From: an uncultured Bacteroidota bacterium
GTDB taxonomy: Bacteria > Bacteroidota > Bacteroidia > Flavobacteriales > Schleiferiaceae
Length of the DNA: 64,000 nucleotides
Assembly (NCBI GenBank): GCA_913057235.1
Contig: CAJXNI010000010.1
Span: 33,179 to 97,178, forward strand
Reading direction: 5' to 3'
A program made the translations under genes and the position numbers. The notes under the pieces were generated by a model, which saw only the letters and a list, made by a program, of their open reading frames with translations, searched no databases and was not told where the DNA came from. This document shows, piece by piece, positions 19,172 through 28,504 of this stretch. The stretch's first letter is position 1. Each line of letters starts with the position of its first letter.

Positions 19172-22100
19172 TTATCGCAGTAGATGTAAAGTGCCTTGTC
19201 TTTCGCTCCGGTGATTTTCATCCAGTTGATCCCATCCGTAATCTAAAAAATACGAGTATGTGCCACTGGGCGCTTCTTTGCCAAACTGAATGCCATTCCA
19301 ATGCAGAGTAGGGTCTTTGCTTTCAAAAACCAGGTCTCCCCAACGATTAAATATGCGTAGGTGGTAGCGGGTATAATTACAGGTACTTTTTAATTCAAAC
19401 AGATCGTTGCGCCCATCGCCATTAGGCGTAAAAGCATTAGGGATATGCACCGGACAGTCACAGCTTTCGGTCTCAACCCAAAACTCTTGTTGGTACACAT
19501 CACAATTGTTGGCAAAGTTGAGGGTATAGGTTTTTTCTTCAGTAAAACTCCGCAGGGGTAAAGCTGCTCCATCTTCCCAAAATGCATCATATTCAGACAA
19601 GTCAAAGCTTTGATTATGCAGCCAGGTTTCAAGATTAAAAAATAGCGAGTCATTGGCGCACATTACCAACCTCTCGGCTGTGAAATCAGGTGCTAGCTGG
19701 TACTCAACCGTAAGCGTGTCTGAAAAAGTACCGCAGGCATTTTGGGAAGAAGCAATGTAGGTGCCGCCTGTAGTTATTAATCTTTGGGTACCTTCAAAAC
19801 CATCATTCCAGCGCACAGTAGTAGTGAGGCCCGTATTTAGCCAAAGCTGATCGCCAGGGCAGAGCAGAGTGTCCTGGCCAAGGTCAAAAAACAAGGGTTC
19901 ATCTTCAACCACGTCTACAATACCTATGCTGCTTGCTCCGCAGGGATTGGTCACCGTTAAGGTGTAACGACCAGACTGGTTAACGGTAATACTTTGGGTG
20001 GTATCCCCTGTATTCCACAGGTATCGGTAGCCCGGCTCAGGGGCCGATAGCCTTACACTGTCATTGACACTGCAAATGTGCCGGGTAACTCCCAAATCAA
20101 TGGGTCCGGGGTTTTGGTGGTGGTAGATTCTTATGGTATCATAAAAGCTGCCGCAGGAGTTATTTACCTCGGCCCAATACAAGCCTGGCTGACTCACCCA
20201 CAAAGTTGGGCCCGGATCGCCATTGCTCCAGTTGGTTAGTAAGTGAGGGTAATTGGTGTTTAAGAGAATGGAGTCTCCAGGGCAGATGGTGGTGTCATTG
20301 CCCAGCTCAAAGTTTTGGGGCGGTTGGTCTATTAGGGCCTGCACGCTATCTACGGCCACACCGCAGCTATTGGTTACTTGCACCCAATACAGGCCGGGCT
20401 GTCTTATGGTAATGGCTTGCGTAGTATCTCCCGTATTCCATAGGTAACTGCTACCCGGGTTTTGAGCGTTAAGTGTTAAGGTATTTGTTACACAATATCG
20501 TACAAAAGTGCCTAAAACGGCCGTTGGCGGTCCGGTAATGGTTACGGTAATAGAATCCGAAATTTGTCCGCAGCCATTGGTAACCGTAACATAGTAGGTG
20601 CCACTTTGGTTAACCGTAAAATAGCGATTGGTAGAGCCGTCTTGCCAGCGTATTAAGGATTGGCTGTGGTTTCCGGCATCTAAGGTGAGGGTTCCGGAAC
20701 AAAAAACGGTATCGGCTCCCAGGTTTACCGTACCCAGTGTGGTATCTACAGAAAGGTAGAAAGAGTCAGTAATGGTTATGCAGTGTCCGGATGTTTTCAC
20801 CCAATACCAGCCGGCTTGGGTTAAACTTATCTGCGGCACTGTATCCCCTGTGCTCCAAAGGTAGCTTTGACCTTGGGCCTGCGTTGCGTCAATGAGCAGA
20901 GCATTTCCCTGGCAAAGGCTGGTGTCTCCTAAAAATGCTTGCGGATTATGTTGAATCTGAACCTGCACCGTATCTGAAAAAGTGCCACAGTGGGTGTAAA
21001 TGTCTACCCAATAGGTGCCGCTAGAAGAGATGGTGCGCTGGGCGCTTTTTAGGCCGTCACTCCAGCGCAGGCTATCATGGGGGTATGGATTTAGGTTAAA
21101 CCTTAGGCGGCTACCGTTACAAATAGTTCGGTTGGGCCCTAGATTTATGCTCAGTGGCGAAGCCTGACGCACCACTACGGTGTCTAAGAGGGTATCGCAG
21201 CGGTTGCGTATTTCCAACCAGTAGGTGCCCGGGGTGTATACGCGAGTATGACTTAAAGTATCACCATTAAACCACAAGTAGCGGCTATCTTGTTTGTTGG
21301 GTACTGAAAGGCTAAGGCCATTGGTATTAGAGGTACAAAGGGTAAGTGTGTCAGAGTCAAAACCTTTAGCAGGCTTCAAAAGTTCTACTTCCAATGTATC
21401 ATAATAGGAGCCGCATTGATTGTGCACCCTTACCCAATAGGTGCCGGTACTGGTGGCGGTAAAATTGTATCCTTGGGCGCCCGTACTCCAAACAATAGAA
21501 TCGGTGCTGCGGGCTCCTTTGGCCTCCAGCATTATTACAGTGTCACAAAGTACCAGGGTGTCTGCACCTAAATCGATGCTGCGCATAGAGTCTGCTTTGA
21601 GATAAAAATGAAAGCGTCTGGAGTTACAGGCATTGGAAATTTCTACCCAATATGGGCCTTCGGTTGAAAGGTGATTAATTCTGGCAACAGATGAGTCACT
21701 CCAAAGGTATTGGGTACCCGGGCCGTAGAAACCGGGATTGGCGTTTCTGCCAGAGCCGGGGCAAAAAGTGAGAGTATCTTGAAAAACCCGGGAAGGGAAT
21801 ACGGTAGTCTGGACGTTTATAGAATCGGTGAAAACCCCACATGGCGTGGTCACTTGTACCCAATAGAGCCCAGGCTGGTTGACCAGAATGTTTTGGGCGG
21901 TAGAATTATTACTCCATAAATAACTGGTAGCTGCAGGATACCCGCTTTGTAATAAAAGAGGACTGTTGGAACAAATGGTGGTGTCTGCTCCTAAATTTAT
22001 AACGGGATCAGGTTTTAATTGTACGATTACAGAATCAGTTATGATGCCACATGCGGTAGTGAGCTGTAGGTGATAAATGCCTGGCTGGGTCACGGTAATT

Positions 22101-22915
22101 GCGGAATCTGTTTGGGAGGTACTCCATAAATAAGCTGTGCCAGTCACAAAGGGTTCTAGCGTTAAAGAACCATTAGAGCACAGTTCCAAAGTATCGGATT
22201 TAAATAATTGGTTTTGCTGTTGAAAACTTACGTTGATGGTATCGCTGAAAAGCCCACAAGCATTAATGGCTTTTACATGATAGGAACCACTTTGGGTTAC
22301 CTTGAGCGTGCGGGTGGTGTCTCCGGTACTCCATAAAAGTTGTGCATGGGGCAGGTTAGGCTGCAGCGTAACTATGGTATCAGTGCATTCTATAATATCG
22401 TTCCCTAAGTTTGGTTGTAAAGGTGCATCTTGGGTGAGGGTCACCGTATCTGTGTACACACCGCAAGCATTGGTAGCGGTAACATAATAAGTTCCTGGAG
22501 AATTGACTACAATGCTATCTGTAAAGGCTCCAGTGCTCCATTGATAAACTGTGCCATCACTTGGGCTCATTCTAAGAACGGTGCTCTGATTGGCACATAT
22601 AGCACGGTGAGGTCCTAATTGAGATACAATGGGTTGACTGGTAATGATTTGCACGGAGTCAGTTACGGAGCCGCAGCTATTGGTAACAGTTACCGAGTAA
22701 ACCCCTGAAGAAGTAACTGTAAGGGTGGCGGTGGTATCACCAGTGCTCCAGAGGTAGGTGGCTCCGGGGTTCAAAGCACTTAGCTGCAGTGTGTTGCCTG
22801 AGCAAAATGAAATGGTGCTACCTAAGTTAACACTGGGAAGGCAGGGCTGTGCCCCAATTGTTGCAAACGAGCAAGTAAAAACTAATATGTGCCAAAATAG
22901 GCGCAATTCCCCCAA
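19172..22915 (-). CDS. Giant 16-repeat secreted protein with type B T9SS C-terminal domain, paralogue 2
   Basis: 1247 aa with signal peptide, 16 repeats of about 70 aa and a CHU_C domain (NAFTPNGDGRNDLF, RWGDLVFES, HWNGIQFG, end LHLLR). The repeats match paralogue 1 position by position; for example both have a WQDG unit followed by ITGPP and a VLGT..YC..N..LNAQNPGS unit as repeats 11-12. The start is TTG at 22915: an in-frame stop lies two codons upstream and no ATG or GTG precedes the signal peptide. The gap to paralogue 1 is only 45 bp. Role unknown; surface adhesion is a guess from the family. Confidence 0.86.
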   Translation of the reverse strand: MGELRLFWHILVFTCSFATIGAQPCLPSVNLGSTISFCSGNTLQLSALNPGATYLWSTGDTTATLTVTSSGVYSVTVTNSCGSVTDSVQIITSQPIVSQLGPHRAICANQSTVLRMSPSDGTVYQWSTGAFTDSIVVNSPGTYYVTATNACGVYTDTVTLTQDAPLQPNLGNDIIECTDTIVTLQPNLPHAQLLWSTGDTTRTLKVTQSGSYHVKAINACGLFSDTINVSFQQQNQLFKSDTLELCSNGSLTLEPFVTGTAYLWSTSQTDSAITVTQPGIYHLQLTTACGIITDSVIVQLKPDPVINLGADTTICSNSPLLLQSGYPAATSYLWSNNSTAQNILVNQPGLYWVQVTTPCGVFTDSINVQTTVFPSRVFQDTLTFCPGSGRNANPGFYGPGTQYLWSDSSVARINHLSTEGPYWVEISNACNSRRFHFYLKADSMRSIDLGADTLVLCDTVIMLEAKGARSTDSIVWSTGAQGYNFTATSTGTYWVRVHNQCGSYYDTLEVELLKPAKGFDSDTLTLCTSNTNGLSLSVPNKQDSRYLWFNGDTLSHTRVYTPGTYWLEIRNRCDTLLDTVVVRQASPLSINLGPNRTICNGSRLRFNLNPYPHDSLRWSDGLKSAQRTISSSGTYWVDIYTHCGTFSDTVQVQIQHNPQAFLGDTSLCQGNALLIDATQAQGQSYLWSTGDTVPQISLTQAGWYWVKTSGHCITITDSFYLSVDTTLGTVNLGADTVFCSGTLTLDAGNHSQSLIRWQDGSTNRYFTVNQSGTYYVTVTNGCGQISDSITVTITGPPTAVLGTFVRYCVTNTLTLNAQNPGSSYLWNTGDTTQAITIRQPGLYWVQVTNSCGVAVDSVQALIDQPPQNFELGNDTTICPGDSILLNTNYPHLLTNWSNGDPGPTLWVSQPGLYWAEVNNSCGSFYDTIRIYHHQNPGPIDLGVTRHICSVNDSVRLSAPEPGYRYLWNTGDTTQSITVNQSGRYTLTVTNPCGASSIGIVDVVEDEPLFFDLGQDTLLCPGDQLWLNTGLTTTVRWNDGFEGTQRLITTGGTYIASSQNACGTFSDTLTVEYQLAPDFTAERLVMCANDSLFFNLETWLHNQSFDLSEYDAFWEDGAALPLRSFTEEKTYTLNFANNCDVYQQEFWVETESCDCPVHIPNAFTPNGDGRNDLFELKSTCNYTRYHLRIFNRWGDLVFESKDPTLHWNGIQFGKEAPSGTYSYFLDYGWDQLDENHRSERQGTLHLLR

Positions 22916-22929
22916 CCTTTAGATGCGCC

Positions 22930-22937
22930 CAAAATTA
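22930..22937 (-). promoter_or_regulatory. -7 element upstream of paralogue 2
   Basis: TAATTTTG on the minus strand, an exact TAnnTTTG match, ends 15 bp before the TTG start, so the leader would be very short. Confidence 0.45.
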
Positions 22938-23064
22938 GCAAATAGACCAATATGAATCATAAAAACCTTGTTTATAGAATGTTAAGAAATGAAAATAACT
23001 ATAATAAAATCTTCATGGGTGAAAAATTTGAATTGAAAATCAAATCTTAGTAAGGAGAAGATAC

Positions 23065-24114
23065 TTAGTAGTTTTTTTCATTAATGGAATTCCAGCCTTG
23101 CGCGTTCAGCGGAAGAAGCTTGTTGTCTCGGGTGATGAGCTTACATTCTCCCCCTTTTTCGGTTACGTGGCCGATGACAGTAAGGTTAGGATTACCCTTA
23201 ATTTTGTCATAGTCTTTAGGGTCAATCGTAAATAGTAGTTCGTAATCCTCCCCCCCGTTAAGGGCTACGGTAGTGCTGGTAAGATTAAACTCTTCGCAAA
23301 GCTTGTAGATGGTGGGGTCTATGGGAATCTTTTCTTCATAAAGCGCAAAGCCGTACCCTGAGCTTTGCGAAAGGTGGAGGGTTTCGGAGCTAAGGCCATC
23401 AGAAATGTCAATCATAGAACTGGGAATTACTTCTAATTTCTCCAGTAAATCCACAATGTCCGTGCGTGCTTCAGGTTTTAATTGTCTTCCAAGAGCGTAT
23501 TCGTTGCCCTTAAGCTCAGGCTGGATGTCGGGGTTTTCTTGAAAAACACTTTTCTCCCGTTCTAAGATTTGCAGGCCCATGTAAGCGCCACCAAGATCAC
23601 CGCTAACTACTACTAAATGGTTTTCTTGAGCACCGCTACGTTTGGTTATTTTTTGCGCATCGGCTTGACCAATGGCTGTTACGCTTAGATTTAAACCACT
23701 GTAGGATGACACTGTGTCGCCTCCAATTAAGTCTACATCGTATACATCACAGGCCGCTTTAATGCCGGCATAGATTTCTTTTAAAAATTCTAATCCAAAG
23801 CGATTGCTGATGCCGATGTTTACCAATACTTGAGTAGGAAGGCCGTTCATTGCGCAAATATCTGAGAAGTTCACTACCATGGCTTTATAACCCAGGTGGC
23901 CAGGAGCAACATAAGTGAGATCAAAGTGGACGCCCTCCACTAAAGAATCTGCGGAGATAAGAGTTTGTCCGGTCAGTGGTTCTAGAATAGCCGCATCGTC
24001 ACCAATTCCTAAAATAGAGGAGCCTTGGTTGAGGGTAAAGTTTGAGGTAAGCTCTTCTATAAGTTTGAACTCCCCAAGTTTGCTCAATGGGGTAAAATCT
24101 TCTTTTTTTGCCAT
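23065..24114 (-). CDS. thiL: Thiamine-monophosphate kinase
   Basis: 349 aa, the full family length. An N-terminal GIGDDAAIL motif (about residues 41-49) and the central IGGDT and MIDISDGLSS motifs bind Mg-ATP and substrate. ThiL phosphorylates thiamine phosphate to the active coenzyme thiamine diphosphate. It sits alone between two giant repeat-protein genes of the same direction and has its own -7 element, so it is unlikely to depend on them. The start is ATG at 24114. Confidence 0.93.
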   Translation of the reverse strand: MAKKEDFTPLSKLGEFKLIEELTSNFTLNQGSSILGIGDDAAILEPLTGQTLISADSLVEGVHFDLTYVAPGHLGYKAMVVNFSDICAMNGLPTQVLVNIGISNRFGLEFLKEIYAGIKAACDVYDVDLIGGDTVSSYSGLNLSVTAIGQADAQKITKRSGAQENHLVVVSGDLGGAYMGLQILEREKSVFQENPDIQPELKGNEYALGRQLKPEARTDIVDLLEKLEVIPSSMIDISDGLSSETLHLSQSSGYGFALYEEKIPIDPTIYKLCEEFNLTSTTVALNGGEDYELLFTIDPKDYDKIKGNPNLTVIGHVTEKGGECKLITRDNKLLPLNAQGWNSINEKNY

Positions 24115-24118
24115 AAGG

Positions 24119-24126
24119 CAAAAGTA
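24119..24126 (-). promoter_or_regulatory. -7 element adjoining the thiL start
   Basis: TACTTTTG on the minus strand, an exact TAnnTTTG match, ends 5 bp before the thiL ATG, pointing to a leaderless transcript. Confidence 0.45.
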
Positions 24127-24134
24127 GGTACTTA

Positions 24135-27100
24135 TTAACGCAGAAGCGTAATGGTGCCTACTCTTTCTTCTTCAAAGGTTTGCTCAAAAACCTCCCATTC
24201 ATAGGTTAGTCTAAAAGTGTAAATACCGCCAGGTGCTTGCTCATTGAAAACAGTGCCATCCCAGGGAGCTTTAAGAGTATGAGCTTCATATATTTTTTGG
24301 CCCCAACGGTTGAAAATAATCAGATTCACATTTTTCAAATCACAGGGAGTACTGATTTCAAACCGCTCATTTTTACCATCAGCATTAGGTGTGAAGGCAT
24401 TTGGAATGTAAACCGGACATTCACAGAGAGCCGATTCTACAGAGAAGGTTTTTGCATAATCATTACAGCGATTGCGTAATATTAATTCATAGAAGCCTTC
24501 CTCGGTAATAATCCGAACGCTATCGGGAAAACCGTCTGCCCAGCTTATTTGGTAGCCATCCGTGCTACCTCCATCAAAAAGATCTTCATTGCTCAGATCT
24601 ATAACCACTGTATCACCTTCGCATAATTGGTAATGCGTGGGGTTTATTTCAATGTCTTCTATAATTTCAATTTGGATGCTGTCTTTATAAATGCCGCATT
24701 GATTGACCACCGTGGCAACGTAGGTGCCAGAGCCCGAAACAACACGGTTAGGGTTGCGAGATCCGTTTTCCCAGTACACATCATAATCTGTAATCCCTGT
24801 TTGCAATAGCAGCCCTTCCCCTTCGCAGAGAATGGTATCACGCCCCAGATCCAATTGCACAGGGTCATGGGTAGTTATCTGAATGGAGTCAGTGGTGGAG
24901 AGTCCGCAGAAATCTGTGATTGTAAGCCAATAGATTCCAGGTTGGCTTACATTGATGGTTGAATCGGGAGAGCCGTTGCTCCATAAATAAGTGTAATTGC
25001 CTGGCGGACCATGCAGATCAATGCTTCCACCTACCGAGCAGAAAAGAGTATCTGGGCCTAAATCAAGATTTGGCGGATTTCGAAAAGAGACTCTTATGCT
25101 ATCTGTTACGGTTTGGCAGCTATTGGAGAGGGTGCAGTAGTAAGTCCCAGGGCTGGTAACGGTAAAATACGGTGCTGTGCTAGAGTCTTGCCAAAGTGTA
25201 TTGTCATTGGGATAGCCCGTAAAAAGCTGAATACTATCTCCTGGGCAAATAGCCGTATCACTGCCCAAATCGTAATTAGCAAATGGGTATTCAATAATAA
25301 CATCCACCGTATCCGTTATTGTGTCACAATTGTTCATAATGGTTACCCAATAGGTGCCAGGAGCTGGAATCGTTAGGGTTTGTGTCGTATCGCCCGTATT
25401 CCACAAATATTTACTGCCAAAATTTTGCGCATTTAGGGTTAGTGTATTGTTGCTACAGTACTTTACTTGCGTGCCAAGTATTAGTCGCGGATTCCCTGTG
25501 ATGACCACATTTATGGTATCTGAAACGGATCCGCAGCTATCAGTTACAGTTACGTAGTAGGTGCCTGTTACCCCTACGGCATAGGTGGGGTTAGTACTGT
25601 TATCTTGCCAAGTATAGCTTAGGTTTGCTCCGGTTAAACCAGGATCAAGAATGAGCACTCCTGAGCAAAAAACGGTATCTGGACCCAGATCAATCTGATC
25701 AAGGGCGCTCCTCAAATTCATATAGGCGGTATCCAGTACCGTGTCGCATTTATTGCCCAGCATTACACTAAGAGGGCCACCAAACTTGGCATAGGTGCTG
25801 GCTGTAGTATCTCCATTACTCCAGGCATAAAAAGTAGCATTAGGGTGATAGGCATCAACAAATACAGAGTCTCCAAAACAGAAAGCGGTGTCTTCTAGAT
25901 TTACATTTACCGGCCGCACTCTTGTGACGGAAATAGTGTCGTAAAAGATTCCGCATTTATTGTAGACCTCAACCCTGCCTGCATTACCCAAAGTGCGTGC
26001 AAAACGGGTATATGCCACGGTATCTCCTGGTAAGGCTGTTAGGTTAAACCATTTCACGCTGTCTGCGGGAAAGGATCCAATATTTACAATAACGGAATCT
26101 CCTAGACAAGCGGCCGTATCAGCACCTAAAATATTCTGAAATAGGGCTTGATTTAGTTCTATAACATTAATGTCAAAAGTGAGTGTGTCACAAATATTAG
26201 AGGCTATCAGCGTGTATGTTCCATTTTGGCTAGCGTAGATAAAGTTACTAGTATCGCCAGAGGCCGGCCAAAAATAAGAAACACCTGGTTGAGGATTGAG
26301 ATGTCCAATTCGCACGGAGTCTCCCGGGCAATAATAGGCTTCTAGAGCTGGCTTCACAGGTGGCCGCTGATGCTCAAGGTAAATTGAGTCAACGTATACG
26401 CCACAATTATTGTAAATACTTACACTGTACCAGCCGGTATCTGTAATTACAATAGAGTTGACATTGGTCATGCCATTAGACCAATAAATTGAGTCGGTAT
26501 CAAAATAGCCACTGTCTAAGAAAATTAACTTGGCGGGCACACAGTTGAGGGTGTCTGAAGCTAATACTGGATTTCTGGGGGCATCTTCAATTACAGTAAA
26601 TTGCTGTGAAACTATCCCGCAACCTTCAATTCTTTGTACCCAATAGTCTCCGGGCTGGGAAAAGGTTTTGGTGTTGGAGGTGCCTCCTCCTTTCCACTGA
26701 TAGCTTCGGTTGGCATTAGGGGGAGGTCCGGCATTGGCAGTAACACTATCGCCCTGGCAAAAGCGAAGGGTGTCAGGCACTCCAGGTCTGGGGGCTACTA
26801 CCACCCCCACCTGAATAGTGTCAGAATAGGTGCCGCAGGTGTTGGTTACCTGCACCCAATACTGCCCAGGGTTAATAACATTAATAGTTCTGTTAGTAGA
26901 GTTATTACTCCATAAATAAGAAGTACCACTAACGCCAGGGTCGAGTGTTAGGGGCGCATTATCACAAAATGTGGTATCCGGGCCTAGATCTACATTGAGC
27001 GAGACATTGGCATTCACCACAACTACGCTGTCATAAATTGTGTCGCAGGCATTGGTATACATCACCCAGTATGTACCTGCGCCTGTAACGGTAGTATTAG

Positions 27101-27959
27101 CGGTAGTGGCATTGTTGCTCCAAAGTAACGTACCATTGTTCAGGGCAGCTGAACTTAGGTTAGACTGCAATAGCACGGGAGAACCTGGGCAAGTGGCGAT
27201 GGTGTCGCCTATGTCTAAGCTTTTGCCATCATTAAAAGTTACCGTTATTGAATCAGTAACGCTGCCGCAGGAGTTTGAGGCTGTGGCGTAATAAGTGCCA
27301 CTTTGAGATACAACCAAAGAGTCATCTGTACTTGCGTTACTCCAGGTAATTGCTCCATTAAATGAATTAGGCTGAATTACAAAGGTAGAGTCATTACAAA
27401 TGGCAGTATCGCCTGGAAGATTCATACTGGGCGGTGAATCATGGCCAATGGTAATAGTATCTGAAAAGGTCCCACAGCTATTGGTTACGTCTAAATAGTA
27501 AGTACCTGGCTGGCTTACGTTAATGGTGCTAGTAGTATCAGTGGTATTCCATAAATAAGAATTACCGGGTATATAGGCTAAACCAAGATTTATACTACTA
27601 CCAATGCATATGTTTTGGTCAACGCCTAAAAATACTTGAGGCGGTTGATCTACAGTAATAGTAATTGAATCTGTAGCAGTATTGAGAACATTGGTTATGG
27701 TAACGTAGTAAGTACCAGAGGTAGTTATGGTAACCGAGGGGTTGGTGGTAATGGTGGGGGTTCCTGGGCCAGTATTCCACACATAAGTTGCTGCTGGGCA
27801 CGCAGGGTCAAAGGCATTAATGGTGATTGAGTTTCCTGTGCAAAAAGTAATGTCAGATCCCAAATTAGCCGTAGGACCACATTGCCCATGACCCAGAAAA
27901 GACCAAAAACAAAAAATTAATACTGTGAATATGAGTTCTCTGCTCCCTGTAAACTTCAT
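24135..27959 (-). CDS. Giant 16-repeat secreted protein with type B T9SS C-terminal domain, paralogue 3
   Basis: 1274 aa with signal peptide (LIFCFWSFLGHGQC), 16 repeats and a CHU_C domain (NAFTPNADGKNERF, RWGQKIYEA, APWDGTVFN, end ITLLR). The same repeat register as the two paralogues is kept: repeat 11 has TWQDNS and ITGNP, repeat 12 has LGTQVKYCSNN and LNAQNFGS. Only the first repeat lacks the usual CG (it reads TNVLNTATDS). Unlike its sisters it has a 42-nt leader with a purine-rich AGGGAGG about 5 bp before the ATG, a Shine-Dalgarno-like site that is unusual for this phylum. Confidence 0.88.
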   Translation of the reverse strand: MKFTGSRELIFTVLIFCFWSFLGHGQCGPTANLGSDITFCTGNSITINAFDPACPAATYVWNTGPGTPTITTNPSVTITTSGTYYVTITNVLNTATDSITITVDQPPQVFLGVDQNICIGSSINLGLAYIPGNSYLWNTTDTTSTINVSQPGTYYLDVTNSCGTFSDTITIGHDSPPSMNLPGDTAICNDSTFVIQPNSFNGAITWSNASTDDSLVVSQSGTYYATASNSCGSVTDSITVTFNDGKSLDIGDTIATCPGSPVLLQSNLSSAALNNGTLLWSNNATTANTTVTGAGTYWVMYTNACDTIYDSVVVVNANVSLNVDLGPDTTFCDNAPLTLDPGVSGTSYLWSNNSTNRTINVINPGQYWVQVTNTCGTYSDTIQVGVVVAPRPGVPDTLRFCQGDSVTANAGPPPNANRSYQWKGGGTSNTKTFSQPGDYWVQRIEGCGIVSQQFTVIEDAPRNPVLASDTLNCVPAKLIFLDSGYFDTDSIYWSNGMTNVNSIVITDTGWYSVSIYNNCGVYVDSIYLEHQRPPVKPALEAYYCPGDSVRIGHLNPQPGVSYFWPASGDTSNFIYASQNGTYTLIASNICDTLTFDINVIELNQALFQNILGADTAACLGDSVIVNIGSFPADSVKWFNLTALPGDTVAYTRFARTLGNAGRVEVYNKCGIFYDTISVTRVRPVNVNLEDTAFCFGDSVFVDAYHPNATFYAWSNGDTTASTYAKFGGPLSVMLGNKCDTVLDTAYMNLRSALDQIDLGPDTVFCSGVLILDPGLTGANLSYTWQDNSTNPTYAVGVTGTYYVTVTDSCGSVSDTINVVITGNPRLILGTQVKYCSNNTLTLNAQNFGSKYLWNTGDTTQTLTIPAPGTYWVTIMNNCDTITDTVDVIIEYPFANYDLGSDTAICPGDSIQLFTGYPNDNTLWQDSSTAPYFTVTSPGTYYCTLSNSCQTVTDSIRVSFRNPPNLDLGPDTLFCSVGGSIDLHGPPGNYTYLWSNGSPDSTINVSQPGIYWLTITDFCGLSTTDSIQITTHDPVQLDLGRDTILCEGEGLLLQTGITDYDVYWENGSRNPNRVVSGSGTYVATVVNQCGIYKDSIQIEIIEDIEINPTHYQLCEGDTVVIDLSNEDLFDGGSTDGYQISWADGFPDSVRIITEEGFYELILRNRCNDYAKTFSVESALCECPVYIPNAFTPNADGKNERFEISTPCDLKNVNLIIFNRWGQKIYEAHTLKAPWDGTVFNEQAPGGIYTFRLTYEWEVFEQTFEEERVGTITLLR

Positions 27960-28001
27960 GTAACCTCCCTATATTCAAGCAGGTAATTTTCAGGTTATTA
28001 A

Positions 28002-28009
28002 CAAAAGTA
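28002..28009 (-). promoter_or_regulatory. -7 element upstream of paralogue 3
   Basis: TACTTTTG on the minus strand, an exact TAnnTTTG match, 43 bp before the ATG. The intervening leader holds the AGGGAGG site (about 27965-27971). Confidence 0.45.
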
Positions 28010-28093
28010 AAAATTAAAGATGTAAATATTGAATTTCAGCGTTTTAAAAATGCGTAAATATTAACAATTATTTCTTAATAAGGTTATAGAACA

Positions 28094-28117
28094 TTCTCAT
28101 GAGTTTTCTCTTGAGAA
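28094..28117. promoter_or_regulatory. Inverted repeat in the suf promoter, probable operator
   Basis: TTCTCATGAG (28094-28103) and CTCTTGAGAA (28108-28117) form a 10-bp inverted repeat with one mismatch around TTTT. An outer AAGGTT/AACCTT pair (28080-28085, 28117-28122) extends the symmetry. It covers the -33 region of the suf promoter, so a repressor bound here would block transcription. An Fe-S or iron-sensing regulator is the natural guess but is not shown. Confidence 0.4.
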
Positions 28118-28127
28118 CCTTATAATA

Positions 28128-28135
28128 TATTTTTG
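28128..28135 (+). promoter_or_regulatory. -7 element of the suf operon
   Basis: TATTTTTG is an exact TAnnTTTG match, 27 bp before the sufA-like ATG. Confidence 0.55.
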
Positions 28136-28162
28136 CATTAAATTTGACTAAATCCAAATAAG

Positions 28163-28492
28163 ATGGTTAAAATTTCTGAAACTGCTCAAATACAGCTTAG
28201 TCAACTGATGCAGCAAGCTGGTTTTGATGCCCAAAACGCTTATGTGCGAGTAAGTGTGTCCAGTGGAGGCTGTAGCGGCCTGTCTTACAATTTAGACTTT
28301 GATACTACCTTAAAAGCTGAGGATAAAGTTTTTGAGGATAAGGGTATTAAAATAGCAGTAGACAAAAAGAGTTTTTTTTACCTGATTGGTACTACCTTGG
28401 AATACAGTGGCGGGCTCAATGGAAAAGGCTTTTTATTTAACAACCCCAATGCTTCACGCACCTGTGGGTGTGGAGAAAGCTTCGCGGTATAA
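28163..28492 (+). CDS. sufA: A-type Fe-S carrier protein (SufA/IscA/HesB family)
   Basis: 109 aa with the three conserved Cys: Cys37 in SSGGCSGL and Cys101/Cys103 in RTCGCGESF. A-type carriers accept clusters from the SufBCD scaffold and hand them to client enzymes, or bind iron. It is the first gene of the suf operon, 12 bp before sufB. The symbol is given by position; by sequence ErpA- and IscA-like members are hard to tell apart. Confidence 0.88.
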   Translation: MVKISETAQIQLSQLMQQAGFDAQNAYVRVSVSSGGCSGLSYNLDFDTTLKAEDKVFEDKGIKIAVDKKSFFYLIGTTLEYSGGLNGKGFLFNNPNASRTCGCGESFAV

Positions 28493-28504
28493 AATATAAC
28501 GACA

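Noticed and set aside
15431..27959. Regularly spaced repeats resembling a repeat array
   Set aside because: They are degenerate coding repeats of about 210 bp inside three genes, with no identical direct repeats and unique spacers; not CRISPR.
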